From Marsupella aquatica (Eukaryota > Marchantiophyta), in the NCBI GenBank assembly GCA_973895155.1, contig OZ316891.1, positions 4,154,001 to 4,218,000 on the forward strand: 64,000 nt of DNA, written 5' to 3'. Position numbers and translations under genes: made by a program. Positions 12,901 to 23,765 of this stretch are shown one piece after another. Numbering within the stretch: the stretch's first letter is position 1; the number at the start of each line of letters is the position of its first letter. The notes under the pieces were generated by a model that saw nothing but the letters and a program-made list of their open reading frames with translations, did no database searches and had not been told where the DNA came from.

Positions 12901-15336
12901 GACCCTTCACCTGGCACGCAAGAGAGAACTGCATCCGAATGGCACCATTAAGGATGACAAAATGACAGAAAACTCTTTAATGTCCTAATCTTTAGACAAG
13001 AGACAAGCTAGGAATGATCGATTATAAACAGTATACATAGAAAATCAAAGAGCTAGGTATGGACTAGACCACAGGCTCCGTCTGAAGATACTCGGAGAAG
13101 TATGGTTGGGTTGATGCATCTCCCCTTGCATTCATGAAAAATCAATAATTTTGGGACTCGATTTCATTTCAATGATGCCTAACATGTACTTCGGGGTGGC
13201 TAGGAGGACATGTTCACGAAACCAGTCCTAGGGACACTGTTAGATCCCTAGGGAAGAAAACAACCAAACACAACCAACTGAGAACAATGCTATGAGATAA
13301 TCTGTAGTTTGCACAATCTGTTTGAGTTTGGGAATTCATACCTCTCCCGTCAATAACCCCACATAGAAGTGAACATGGTTGTCAAGGCCACCCAAAGCTA
13401 GTAAGAATGTCTGCTGGCTGCCAGGAAGCGCAGTCAGTGACGTAGCAACCATGGGTCTTGAGCCCACAGGTATTGATTGTAGGAGGGAAATACTGCAGTC
13501 ACCTGACTCGCAAACAAACAATATTGTTTCAACTTAACGACTAGGCCCTTCGCGAATCAGAAACTAGGACACAAATCTCCGTACTCCAAATTGCCCAAAT
13601 CATCTTAACAGTGAAACCTTTATGTCAATCAGTCAACCTAATCCATTCACGACCTAATTACCCTTAGATCAGCTCCAATTGCACAGAACGGAAAGTGCAA
13701 AAGCTAAGTTGCAACTGGCTACTAGCCTAATCGTGTTAGAGGTAAGAGAGTACGTCAAAAAAGGTTGGAAATTCCTACCCTATCACCAAAGTAATGGGGA
13801 AAAAACACGTAAGCCTCACCATTACCTTTTGTAGGCAAAGAGACATTCCAAATTCGAACACATGAATCTGAAGAAGTTGAAGATAACAGAGCCAGTGATG
13901 GTGAAACCATGTAGGCAGCTATGCACGTAACGGTTCTCTCATGTGCTTTTGGAAGTTGAGCTGCCATCCTCCACTGAAACAAAGCAGTAAGACAGGTGCT
14001 GAGCAACGACATGCGAATTATTGGTCAAGATTCCCAACTAGAGAAATCAACCAAATCAACAATCTAGCACCTAAACCAACTGGCTTTGCTCAGTTGGCCA
14101 GAGGATGAGCCTAGAACCGAGAGGTCCCAGGTTCAATCCTCCCTCCACACATAAGGGGTGTGGAGGGTATGTGTGTGTGTGTGTGTGTGGGTGGGGTGTA
14201 GTGGTGGGAGTATTGATTATCTCCTCAGCCCTGGTTGCCCACTTTGGGTTCTGGTTTAATCCTCTCTTCCTCCTGGTCTGGGTCCCTGTCGATTCCCTGG
14301 GTATTGTCCCCTTGTGGCTGCCCTACATAGAAATGCATGCTCCCAAAGCAGGACGTCTATCCTCAGTTGGATGGGCCTGCTTTCGGTTTTCAAGGCAAAA
14401 AAAAACAATCTAGCACCTACTACATTGTACAGAGTATGTGACATGTAGAGGAGCCGGAAAACTTATTGAGAGTGTCTTGACTGCAAGCTTACATTGGCGG
14501 CTACTTTAACTGGATTGGGATTCGCTAGTCAATTCACTTCTTCCAGGTTATTCCGGGAGGAGCAATTGAACAAGAACACTCTGCAGAACAGTACCTTACT
14601 CTCGACCGATGAATATGCCCACAAAATGATGGCTCCATCTGCACTCCCAGAGAGTAAGAAGTGCTCGCTGGTCGACTCATCTGCATTGCCCAGCATCAGT
14701 TCCAGAAAACCGATGCGCTTGTCAACGAATAGAAGTCGTAAATTTGAAAGAACATATTTTCAACGGTACAAGCTGTAAACTCCATATATCCAAGGCAGCA
14801 AAGTAACACTACAAACGGAGGGAATTAATAGATAGAACAAAAAGAAAAAGTACCTGGATAAACTAGATTACTGACAGGGAGCCACAGGACACAGTTAACA
14901 AGGTCCTTATGGCCTGGAAGGGTCACCAAAATTCTGCTTTCCTGAGGTCCAGTTCCAGTTTTATGACAGCTATTAATTGAACTCCAACTTTGCCGACTAT
15001 TGTGATATACACAAAAATAAATGAAGCTTATGCAGAAGGGTAAGGTAGCTTCAGAATCAGAAAAACCTAAACCCTAAACCCTAAACCCTAAACCTCGAAA
15101 CGTTCCTTCAAACACGGAAACGTATCACAGCAGGTGACACTTCAAAGCAGTCGAGCACACAATTGACGTACCTGAGGGGAAAAAATTGCCACAGTGTTGT
15201 GAGCTCCAAAAGCGACCAAATTGCAAGGACCCCATGAGACAGCACCGACAACCCTATTGCATCCAATCGCGATGAACGCCCTTTCTACTTCAACAGACAC
15301 CTCAGCCAACGCTCCAAATACTGCCTGCCTCTCCAT
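9932..15336 (-). CDS. ELP2: Elongator complex subunit 2 (WD40 protein)
   Basis: ELP2 is the double WD40-propeller scaffold of Elongator, which with Elp1 and Elp3 supports tRNA wobble-uridine modification and has been linked to transcription and histone acetylation. Ten exons join in frame to about 928 residues: 15336-15172, 14941-14854, 14680-14595, 13973-13779, 13506-13342, 12928-12239, 12095-11774, 11681-11413, 11163-10986 and 10560-9932. Family landmarks in order are GCNRVVGAVSWG (about residues 26-37), LPGHKDLVNCVLWLP, LLSGSADGAIILW, GHQDWIRAVDF, SHDQ, LWPESHKLYGHGNELF, LLSVSRDRH, KIDAHKRIIWTCSW and ASCGADYSIRVFN, then stop. Family members begin a few residues before the VEVERAF segment, so I start at 15336. 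In-frame ATGs at 15369 and 15414 are alternatives. Oddity: the start codon and the first 11 codons lie in a 584-bp module shared with the ALP1-like gene. Confidence 0.97.
14058..14419 (+). mobile_element. tRNA-derived SINE, copy 2, inside an ELP2 intron
   Basis: The body is 14074-14403. The A box is TGCTCAGTTGG (14087-14097), followed by a B box GGTTCAATCC and a terminal A run. A 16-bp target-site duplication, AACAATCTAGCACCTA, lies at 14058-14073 and 14404-14419. It is nearly identical to copy 1 apart from a longer GT microsatellite at about 14168-14188. It sits in the intron between ELP2 exons 3 and 4, in the orientation opposite to the gene. Confidence 0.95.
15066..15094. repeat. telomere-type (CCCTAAA)n array in ELP2 intron 1
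   Basis: Four consecutive CCCTAAA-type repeats, the plant telomere sequence, lie between ELP2 exons 1 and 2. Such telo-boxes are frequent near the 5' ends of housekeeping genes in plants. The position about 240-270 bp downstream of the ATG fits a regulatory role. A telomere scrap inserted during break repair is also possible. Confidence 0.85.
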
Positions 15337-15886
15337 GTGATCATGCCCTTGGTCGCCCTCCAAAATCATGCCTTCGCCCTCGTTTCTGAACAGCAAAGCC
15401 GTGTCCTGCTGCATTGATTCATTGATGACAGAAAGCCCCAGCTTCCGTCATTCTCAGACCTTGTCTCTCGTTCATGGAATCCAAATTGCTCTGCCCCAGA
15501 AATCCCTTCCAAAAGGGAATGGGAATAAGATGCTTCTCTCTCAACCATACCCTCTCTCAAGCCAAGATTACCACCACCACGACTGAACTTTACTGGCGAG
15601 CGTTAAGATATGCTCGATCATATCTGAGGTCCGGATGATGCTCCTGGTGCTGCTGACGGAGATGATCATTTTGATGAATTGATCTCGCCTCTGTTTCATT
15701 GTGCATCACACCAGAATTGTCGCTTCCATACTTGCCTTGTAATTGATCTCCACCCCGTTCCCCACTCTCCTCTCTATCCCTGTCCGGAGCCACATCAAAC
15801 GGCCCGTCCTCCGTGTCATCCATTCTCTTCCAAATCTCCTGTCCCTCCTCTGCCTTCCCCCTCACAAATCCGGCACTAATATTCCA
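15303..15886 (-). repeat. 5' module A, inverted copy at the ELP2 start
   Basis: On the minus strand this 584-bp segment runs from TGGAATATTAG (15886) to GCGTTGGCTG (15303) and matches 18591-19173 on plus. In the last 112 bp I count five substitutions. It covers the presumed ELP2 promoter or 5' UTR, the ATG at 15336 and 11 codons. Beyond 15303 the ELP2-specific sequence begins immediately. One-base indels upstream of the ATG at 15414 show that the upstream part is not kept as coding sequence. Confidence 0.93.
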
Positions 15887-18590
15887 CACCTCAATTAGTG
15901 CGACCAAAAGTGTGACTTCTTGTGAATTGTAATTTGTGTGACATATAAACTAATGTGAGACAAAAAAATGTAAAGGGCTACCCAATTAGTGTGACTAACA
16001 CTAATTGCAGTGAAGAGTGTAGTCAACATATTATGCACAGAAAAAATTACGGACTACTAAATTCATAATACACAAGCTTTTTGATAATAGACCCCCCAGA
16101 GAGTCACAGTCTAGAGGCTTCACTCTAGAAACCTAGAATTGAACTCTAGCTTCTCATCAAGATTTGTAATAGATAACTTTTTTGCCATAAAGATTGGATA
16201 TATGTCATGACCATAAGTCACTATAGAGGCAGTGAAACAAAAACAAAAACTAAACTTTACACAACCCATCATTTGCAACTTTATAACTTGGAGTTGCCCT
16301 ATTAATGACCATTGATGCTTTTGCCAGAGTTGTTTTTAGTATCATCTCCAAACATTGAACTCTAGCCTATGGTTTAAAGCATTTTCTCCAATTCCACCTA
16401 AAGTTGCACCTAAAATTGATGTCCTTGTTTGTCTCTTGATTGGTTTCACTCATCAGAATTTTCAGAGTGGGTGGGAACACTATCCTTGTTTATTTCTTCA
16501 CTGGTTTAACTAATCAGGACTTTCAGAGATCTTGGGAACACTATCATTGTCTGTATCCTTGTTTATCTCTTGATTGGTTTCACTCATCAAGACTTCTAGA
16601 AAGGGTGAGAATGAACAGATATAGCAAGATGATCTTGGGCTTTCCAAGTCGAGCTGCAAATGACAAGGACCCCTCAATCCCCCTTTTATGACATGCTTTG
16701 GTCTCCCACCACTTAAACGGCCACTAGCCATATAAAAGGGGGAAGTGTCCAAGACTTGTCCTTTTTCACTTTCCTCTCATTCTTCTCCTCCAGTTCCATA
16801 TTGCTCCACAAATTCAGGAAATGATACTGTTTATGGTGAAACCTGGTGGACCAGGTTTTTGTCATGGCTAGTGGTGGTTCAAGTGGCAAGGGGCCCTTTC
16901 CTAGCATAAGTCCGGCTAGAGACATTGTGGTATCAGCTAAAGCCCAAACCCTCTTAGCACAATAGATTCCTTTGCAGAATAGAAAACATTTATGCACCTT
17001 GCTTATCCCACCCTAGATATTCATGTTATGCCCTTGGTGCCATCAAGACATATGGGTGTAGGGCAAGCACATACAATTGCTCAGACAATTTGTGCTATAT
17101 CTGGGGCTTGAATGGTAAACAATATCAATTAACAAATACTTGTGTTTGCATCTTGTTGAAAACACCACTGTTCTTTGTTTTGACTAGAAGTGGTGATGTG
17201 GGTGCACTTGGTGATTCTGGAAAAGAAATCCATGGGGTTTGAAACTAAAACTTATTTTGGGACGCATAATCATCAAGTCACGGGTCCCAAGCTCCCATGG
17301 ACCACCAAAATATGGTCCACCGGAGCATTGTGTACAACATGGTGGTTCATTATGGCCTCAAACTCAAAATTTTCCTATGCTTCTCATTTGTAAACGATAG
17401 TTGTAGTCTTCACAAATTATTTTATTTTGTCTCAAAAATTGAACTATGAATGGAGACAATTTTCCTGAGGATTTCATATGAGTGTGTTTGATACTTGTGT
17501 GCATTTGAAACCGGTAAATAATGTTATCTTTGGGTTTAGGGTTTGTGTGTATTTGAAATAGATTTGAGATTGTTAAATTCAAGCACTACTTAGTGCACTG
17601 TAAGGTAAAACACTCATTGAGGGTCAGTTTAGAGAATTTTGTGTATAGAGAACGGGATAGAGAACAATAGGGACTTGAAGGTTGGTAAGCTATCAATGAT
17701 AGACACAAAATAATTATGCTAGGAAGATAATTGCAAGGTTCAACATGAGTGATAGCAAGTGAGTAATAAGGGAGTGTCACAAATGCTCACACTACTAAGG
17801 GCTAGGTTCCATGGGGCACATGTGTGTGAGCATGTTTGAGCCAATAAGTTCACAACTTTTCCGGGGAGTGAGGAGTGTATAAATACGGTAATAGGATTTT
17901 CCCTCACATTGGGGTGCCTTGGATAGTGACACTTGAAGTGCATTTTCATTGGCTCTAAAGTCAAAACTCATACATTTAAAATATTGTGTACACCTTGGCA
18001 TAGGGTGTATTTGGGCCCCAGGGGTGTGGGGTGATTGTTACTCCCTGCCCCTGGCCCATGGAACCCTGCCCTAATAATAGATACCTACAGAGCACAAAAT
18101 TCCATCGGGAGAAAATCGACACCAATGAATTGGAAACGATGAAGGATGGCCGCTTCAAGAGCAAAGAAACAGAACTGGTAGATTTGGACTCAGCAAAGAG
18201 CACGGCATGGAGTCGGAATGACAATTGCAATGCAGGGCTCACTTCTTCCAATAGAACTGTGCTTGCCACTCTACAAAGTACCCGAACACACATAGATTTG
18301 GACTGATTCTTCTTTGCGAGAGGAGCTTCTGACTAACACCACCGGCAAAGATGGGTTCACTCCAATTCTCTTAATTGACCGGCAAAGATGAATTCTCTCC
18401 AGTTCTCCGATTTGAGCAAGTCGTCGAAGTCTTGGACTTCATGGGCCCCAATTCGTAGACTCATGGAGTGAGATTTCATCACTTTAAAGATTTTTTTTTC
18501 TGGATTAGGTTATTAGAAAGACCCGCCAGTTGTGTGCAACAGGACTAGTCAATTCCTTAATATCAAATTGATCGTGGATTGATTATGCTC
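15887..18590. other. spacer between ELP2 and the ALP1-like gene
   Basis: No gene is recognised in this 2.7-kb spacer between the inverted 5' modules. It contains a possible LTR remnant (16420-16950). A second TATA-like context, GTATAAATACG, lies near 17877-17887. The rest consists of short ORFs without domains. Confidence 0.5.
16420..16950 (+). mobile_element. possible LTR remnant with primer-binding-site-like end
   Basis: Three imperfect repeats of 61-73 bp (CTTGATTGGTTTCACTCATC-type, from about 16427, 16488 and 16561) are followed by a TATA box, TATAAAAGGG (16731-16740). At 16928-16936 comes TGGTATCAG, the usual start of the initiator-methionine tRNA primer-binding site in plant LTR retrotransposons. 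The order of upstream repeats, TATA box and PBS fits a 5' LTR and its flank. No gag or pol coding follows, and I did not find the partner LTR, so this is tentative. Confidence 0.35.
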
Positions 18591-19173
18591 TGGAATATTA
18601 GGGCCGGATTTGTGAGGGGGAAGGCAGAGGAGGGACAGGAGATTTGGAAGAGAATGGATGACACGGAGGACGGGCCGTTTGATGTGGCTCCGGACAGGGA
18701 TAGAGAGGAGTGTGGGGGACGGGGTGGAGATCAATTACAAGGCAAGTATGGAAGCGACAATTCTGGTGTTGCACAATGAAACAGAGGCGAGATCAATTCA
18801 TCAAAATGATCATCTCCGTCAGCAGCACCAGGAGCATCATCCGGACCTCAGATATGATCGAGCATATCTTAACGCTCCCCAGTAAAGTTAAGTCGCGGTG
18901 GTGGTAATCTTGGCTTGAGAGAGGGTATGGTTGAGAGAGAAGCATCTTATTCCCATTCCCTTTTGGAAGGGACTTCTGGGGCAGAGCAATTTGGATTCCA
19001 TGAACGTGAGACAAGGTCTGAGAATGACGGAAAGCTGGGGCTTTCTGTCATTAATGAATCAATGCAGCAGGACACGGCTTTGCTGTTCAGAAACGAGGGC
19101 GAAGGCATGATTTTGGAGGGTGAGCAAAGACATGATCACATGGGGAGGCAGGCAGTATTTGGAGCGTTGGCTG
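18591..19173 (+). repeat. 5' module A at the ALP1-like gene start
   Basis: This 583-bp copy of the ELP2 5' module lies in the opposite orientation. It ends at GCGTTGGCTG (19173), after which the ALP1-like reading frame continues with unrelated sequence. In-frame ATGs at 19062, 19107 and 19140 are shared with ELP2. The stretch upstream of 19062 differs by a one-base indel (GGAAAGCTGG here, GGAAGCTGG in ELP2). Confidence 0.93.
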
Positions 19174-20462
19174 CCGCTGCGCTGGCCATCAATGTGGCCC
19201 TGCAATCCATTTCGGGAGTAGGGAGCGTTGCCTTGAATCCCACCACTGCCGACTCTTATTTAGAACACAGGAGGTTTAGAAAAAGGAAGCGGAAGAATGA
19301 TGATGAAACTGTCTTCATTCCTGCCGTTCTCAGCACATTTGCAGATGCTGAGGCCATGGCCTCCTTCTATGTCACTGACTCATCTCCCAAGAAAGACCAC
19401 CCCTTCTTGTTCGATGACTATGACTGGTTTCTAAAACCCAGATCCAGGAGGTGGTGGAGAAAACTATTTCGAGTCTCAAAGTCAACTTTCGATTACATCT
19501 GCCAGCTTGTGAAGCCGGACATTGAGTCTGACACCCCTGCCTCTTTCCAAGGGATCGAGGGAAGACTAATCACTGTAGAGAAGCAGGTGGCTATTGCGCT
19601 GAGAAGGCTGGCATCTGGAGACTCTTTATCCATCCTGGGGGATTTCTTCGGAGTGGGAGAGTCCACCGTTTCCAAAGTGATCTGGAAGTTTGTCAATTCC
19701 ATGGAGAAGAGGGCAAGACATCACATGCAATGGCCAGAAGGTGCAGAAATGGAGAGAGTGAAGACTGGATTCGAGGTTGACCATGGTTTGCCGAATTGCT
19801 GTGGAGTGATCGACTTAACCCACATCCTCATGGAGCTGCCAGGAACCGACGCCTCCATGGCTTGGGTCGACAGGGAGCAGAATTACAGCATGCTCGTGCA
19901 AATTGTTGTGGATATGGACATGAAGGTAAGAGACTTGTTCACCGGTTGGCCGGGAAGGATAACAGACTCACGTCTATTCCGAAACTCTGGATTCTTTGCA
20001 GTCTGTGAAAGTGGGGATAGGTTGAGTGGTGCATCTAGAACGGTGCAGGGGATTGAAGTCCGGGAGTATATTATTGGGGACTCTGGTTATCCACTGCTGC
20101 CGTGGCTCATCAACCCATACACTGCAACGGCGTCATCTCCCAGTAGGGACACATTCAACACCAAGCATGCTTCAACGAAAACCGTGGTGGAGGATGCTTT
20201 GGGGCGGTTGAAAGGAGCCTGGAAGATTTTGCACAAGGTGTCGTGGCGTCCAGATATCAGGAAGCTGCCCAAAATTGTTCTCGTGTGCTGCTTGCTGCAT
20301 AACATCCTCATTGAGGCCGGAGAGGAGATGGAGGAGGGAGTGGCCCTGGTTGGCCACCATGACGAAGGCTACAGGCAACAGTGGTGTCTCTCTGCGCAAC
20401 CAGAAGGGCACCTCATCAGAGAAGTATTAGCAGGGCATATTTTTGCCAGCGATCAACGTTGA
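19140..20462 (+). CDS. ALP1/HARBI1-like DDE-family nuclease (PIF/Harbinger type)
   Basis: An uninterrupted single-exon frame of about 440 residues from this ATG; the same frame is open back to 18915. The middle and C-terminus match the plant family of PIF/Harbinger-derived proteins related to ALP1. An N-terminal helical region (RVSKSTFDYICQLV, VAIALRRLASG, VGESTVSKVIWKFVNSME) precedes a DDE_Tnp_4 domain. Candidate catalytic acids are D225 in GVIDLTH, D314 in GDSGYPLLPWL and E351 in VVEDALGRLKGAW, so the triad looks complete. KIVLVCCLLHNILIE follows. Some domesticated members, such as Arabidopsis ALP1, are known to have lost catalytic residues and act in chromatin complexes. I see no TIRs or target-site duplication here, so whether this is a mobile transposase or a domesticated gene is open. 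Start choice: the frame upstream of 19062 is not conserved between the two copies of module A, so 18915 is unlikely; 19062 is possible. Confidence 0.88.
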   Translation: MGRQAVFGALAAAALAINVALQSISGVGSVALNPTTADSYLEHRRFRKRKRKNDDETVFIPAVLSTFADAEAMASFYVTDSSPKKDHPFLFDDYDWFLKPRSRRWWRKLFRVSKSTFDYICQLVKPDIESDTPASFQGIEGRLITVEKQVAIALRRLASGDSLSILGDFFGVGESTVSKVIWKFVNSMEKRARHHMQWPEGAEMERVKTGFEVDHGLPNCCGVIDLTHILMELPGTDASMAWVDREQNYSMLVQIVVDMDMKVRDLFTGWPGRITDSRLFRNSGFFAVCESGDRLSGASRTVQGIEVREYIIGDSGYPLLPWLINPYTATASSPSRDTFNTKHASTKTVVEDALGRLKGAWKILHKVSWRPDIRKLPKIVLVCCLLHNILIEAGEEMEEGVALVGHHDEGYRQQWCLSAQPEGHLIREVLAGHIFASDQR

Positions 20463-21647
20463 TGTTCCTGTGTTGTGAAGGAGCTGCTGTTGCTCGAAAA
20501 CTCTTTTAATGGGCTGACCACCAGCAATTTGGTCAAGGTATTGTAAGTTATATGGACTATGCTCTTGCCCTTCTGTGCTCAGATTTGGACATAACTGCAG
20601 AGAAACGCGAATCATTGTCAAATTGCAGGCCTGGGTTGTTACGTCTGCAACAAGTATATCATGCAAACACTACAGTTGTGTCCTACTTGTTAGAGGAGAA
20701 CGTCCATCACTAAACACAGCAGTTAAGCCAATGTACAGATTTATCTCCGACTGCTGGGTACTGCCTCCTTAATGAACTCGGGGTAAAAGGAGAGCTTTAC
20801 GTATGTACATCGAATGTTTAATCTTACCAGCAGACCCATTTGTCTGTTCAGAACGATGTGTCACTGGATGAGATTTGGTCTCAATGTTTACGAATCCTGT
20901 TTTGGAAAGTGTGTAATAAGAACAATCATTTTGAGTGATTCTATTCCTTTGGGCAGTGCTGCTGCTGTGCCTTTATGCTGTGAGATTGGCCACCCCATAC
21001 ATCTGGACTTTTGCCTCTGTTCGCCTTCTCGTTTTAGTACGGGAGAGCATTTTCGAAGTGAGCCTATACTGCAACGTTTGAAATTTAAGGTTCAGTGTTT
21101 CCGGCAAGCAGAATGTTGTAGTAAGACTTTTTTGTCTGATCAGTGATAAATTGAATCCGGGCGAAGTTACTTTCAATCTGGCAGCGGTATCGAAGATAAT
21201 TCCCAGCCTCCGAGGGTCATGCAGATGCATTCTATTTACCACTGATCAACACGAGATTCATGTAACAAGAATAGCATACTTCAAAAGAATTGAAAAAGGT
21301 CAACAGGAGAACTCACCATATAAAACCATTTCAATGGGAAGGCCAAAGCTATCCCCTTCCAGACTGAACAAGTAAGGTCTGATTTCGAGCTTTACAAAGG
21401 TTAGAAAAAGACAGATCCAAACCCGGGATGATTATGTAACCATTCCAATAGGTCTCTGATGCTGAGTAGAATAACTCAGAGCCCTACTATGTATGATCGA
21501 TTTTTTAAGAAAAAATGCCAGCAGATCTTTACATGTACAACTACTGCGATAACACTGCAGCCCTTCAGCTAGTGCGTAGAGGTTTAGGACCACCTGAACC
21601 AAAAGAATGAAACTTGGATATGTACGTCTTGTCTTGGCTTTCCTCTA
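20463..21647. other. spacer between convergent ALP1-like and HO1 genes
   Basis: The 3' flanks of two convergent genes. From about 20776 onward the sequence has a diverged second copy at 7649-8750. No further ORF with a domain is seen. Confidence 0.6.
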
Positions 21648-23765
21648 CTACGACACAATAAGGCGGAGGAGTTTCCCTGAATATTTAAACGACAACTCGG
21701 TCTGTTCTAAACAATGATCCTTCTCTTCTCTCGTCCATTCCTGCCAGGCAAAAGGTATATCAGGAAACAATAACTAATTCCCAAACCCCACTTCATTCAA
21801 TCTACATCTGGTTGAACTGATAAAGATTTATAAGTAATATGCAGATTGGAATCAAGAAGATCACGAAGCCAAATGAATGCATTTTTCTTGTCTGCCAAAA
21901 TCTCAGGGCCTAGAATGTTGCTGACAGACGGTCCACAGGCCAAGCAGGAGACTGGACATGAGAGTGCCAAGTATACCTCTGCTACTTTGTTCAATTTCTC
22001 CTTCACATTAGCTAACAGCGTTTGAAGGTCTCCCTCCCACTTGTAGAACTCCAAAACCTTACCATCTATTACTGTATCGGCAACCTGCATTCCAATTGCC
22101 AACATTGAGATCGGGTACAAAACTTGAAACAAAATTGACAATGAAGCCCAGATTAGGGTCGGAGGCGCTTGCGGGATAATGAGGTATGGTTTTCAAGCAA
22201 AATTACCTTTTGTCCAATGAATTTTCCTCCAGCAGAGTGTGCAAAGTAAACGTTGTAAAAATGGCAGATGAACGCTGGAGGATCATTTTCTGACAGATTT
22301 TTCAACAGCTCAGCATATGAGTTTCCTTCATCCCCAACTGGTGGGATCTCATGACCTTCACTCGCGAACCACTCCAAATCCTTGGCCAGACGGGCAGATC
22401 GTTCGAGTCCAGTATCCTGAAATTCTGCATCTGTTACAATTTTGAAGCAACCCAATAAATTTTACTGTGGGTTCTGCCGGGAGCTGAAGACAGCCATATG
22501 AAGGCAAAGCAATGTCTGGCCCTCAAATGACCTGGACTATCTTTGACACATTTTACAACAAGAATTTGTCCCAATTTGCAAGTTTCTTCGTGGACTCTCA
22601 ATTAAAGTTTTTAGAGTCATACTTCGAAGGCCAAAACTGATTACCAACAACAAGTGTATTTTCGCTCTCCAAGATGAAGCGCTAGTGCAACGTTTTCTCT
22701 ACTCCGGTCATATGCCGCTTTGTACCCTTTACTCACTGAAAACCTTCAACACCCCTCGATTCTGCGACTCTAGCTCCACCGAGCCATTCATTTGAGAGGA
22801 ATGAATGGAATTTATATTCACCGAGTAATTAATTCGAAGAACGTGAATCGACTCCACATCCACCGAGCTATTCATTCGGAAGGATGAATGGAGGCTATTC
22901 CTACCGAGGCAAATTTTTCGGAACGAACGAATGGAAACATACAATTCGGAGTCCAGAGAGAACCAATCGGACCGAAATCATCCGCTGATTTAAACGAGAT
23001 TGAACTCTTCGCGCAACGCGATAGCGAGTCTATATCCTCTCCGTCAATAGCAACCGGAGTATCATTCCAGTCTATCCTCTCTTTGCGCTTTCAGTCTTCA
23101 CAAAATCGTTCGCTCTGTCACATTCCCCCATTACCGTGCGGTCAAACACTCTGATCGTCAATCGATTGCTTCGTTGATCGTGAACATGGCATGAACGGAA
23201 TCATATCTCGGAAAGGAAAATTGAACCTGAACTTACAGGAAGGGTGAGCAGCCGTTGCAACAATCTCCTCCAAAGTGTCATAGACCTTCTTACTGTTGAC
23301 CAAAAACTTCAGGTACCCTTCAACAGTGGGTTGCCACTTAGCCACCGGCTGCACATCCTTGTCCTCCTTCTCACCTTCTTTGGATTGGTCCTTGGTGTGC
23401 AATTTCATGGCCACGAAGCGCATTTCCTCAACGAACCCCTTCGCTTCGCCAGGGTACCGCTTCTTCTTACTAGAAGGCATCACTGGCGTGGCAGAATCTG
23501 GTCCCGCCCGGACAGCCACACCCACCGAAGAGTCTCCAAGCCCAGCTCTAGAGTTCTCATGGATTCCGAAATCGGCCCAGCCATGGCTTTGCTGCACCCG
23601 TAGAGCCCCCACAGATGAAGTTTTTTCCCCCGAATTTCTTCGCAGAGCGGTGGGTTTGGAGGAGGCCTCCACTCGCTTGGATGCCCTAAAATTGCCAAGC
23701 CCACTAAATCCCAAGCCCAGTCCCACCGCTGTCTGCTGCACAAGGTCCCGTAAGGAGAACGCCAT
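21648..23765 (-). CDS. HO1: plastid heme oxygenase (ferredoxin-type, HY1 class)
   Basis: Heme oxygenase opens heme to biliverdin IX-alpha with ferredoxin-supplied electrons in the plastid stroma, the first step toward phytochrome chromophore. Four exons (23765-23237, 22430-22207, 22084-21977, 21740-21648) join in frame to 317 residues. The first ~100 residues are a Ser/Arg/Ala-rich transit peptide. The mature part starts PGEAKGFVEEMRFVAMKLHT, in which H123 is the proximal heme ligand position. TVEGYLKFLV, DPPAFICHFYNVYFAHSAGG (distal-helix region), VLEFYKWEGDL, LNKVAE, EWTREEK and the family C-terminus SFKYSGKLLRLIVS follow. All junctions are GT-AG with matching phase. Oddity: residues 1-88 are nearly the same as residues 1-86 of the Der/EngA protein 8 kb away. 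The gene converges on the ALP1-like gene. A broken copy of exons 2-4 lies at 8763-9350. Confidence 0.97.
22440..23236. other. HO1 intron 1 with short interspersed repeats
   Basis: This intron of about 806 bp contains several copies of a CACCGAG..ATTCATT motif, with nearby GGAATGAATGG or GGATGAATGG (about 22768-22935). A related piece appears in reverse orientation near 26115-26160, inside the third upstream-module copy. Confidence 0.6.

Noticed and set aside
15590-15907. 105-codon ORF upstream of ELP2, with a similar ORF upstream of the ALP1-like gene, as a conserved uORF or small gene
   Set aside because: The two copies are similar only because module A is duplicated; small indels between the copies shift the frame midway, so coding is not maintained.
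18915-19061. Extended N-terminus of the ALP1-like ORF
   Set aside because: The ELP2 copy of the module has a one-base difference that breaks this frame, whereas the frame from 19062 onward is kept in both.
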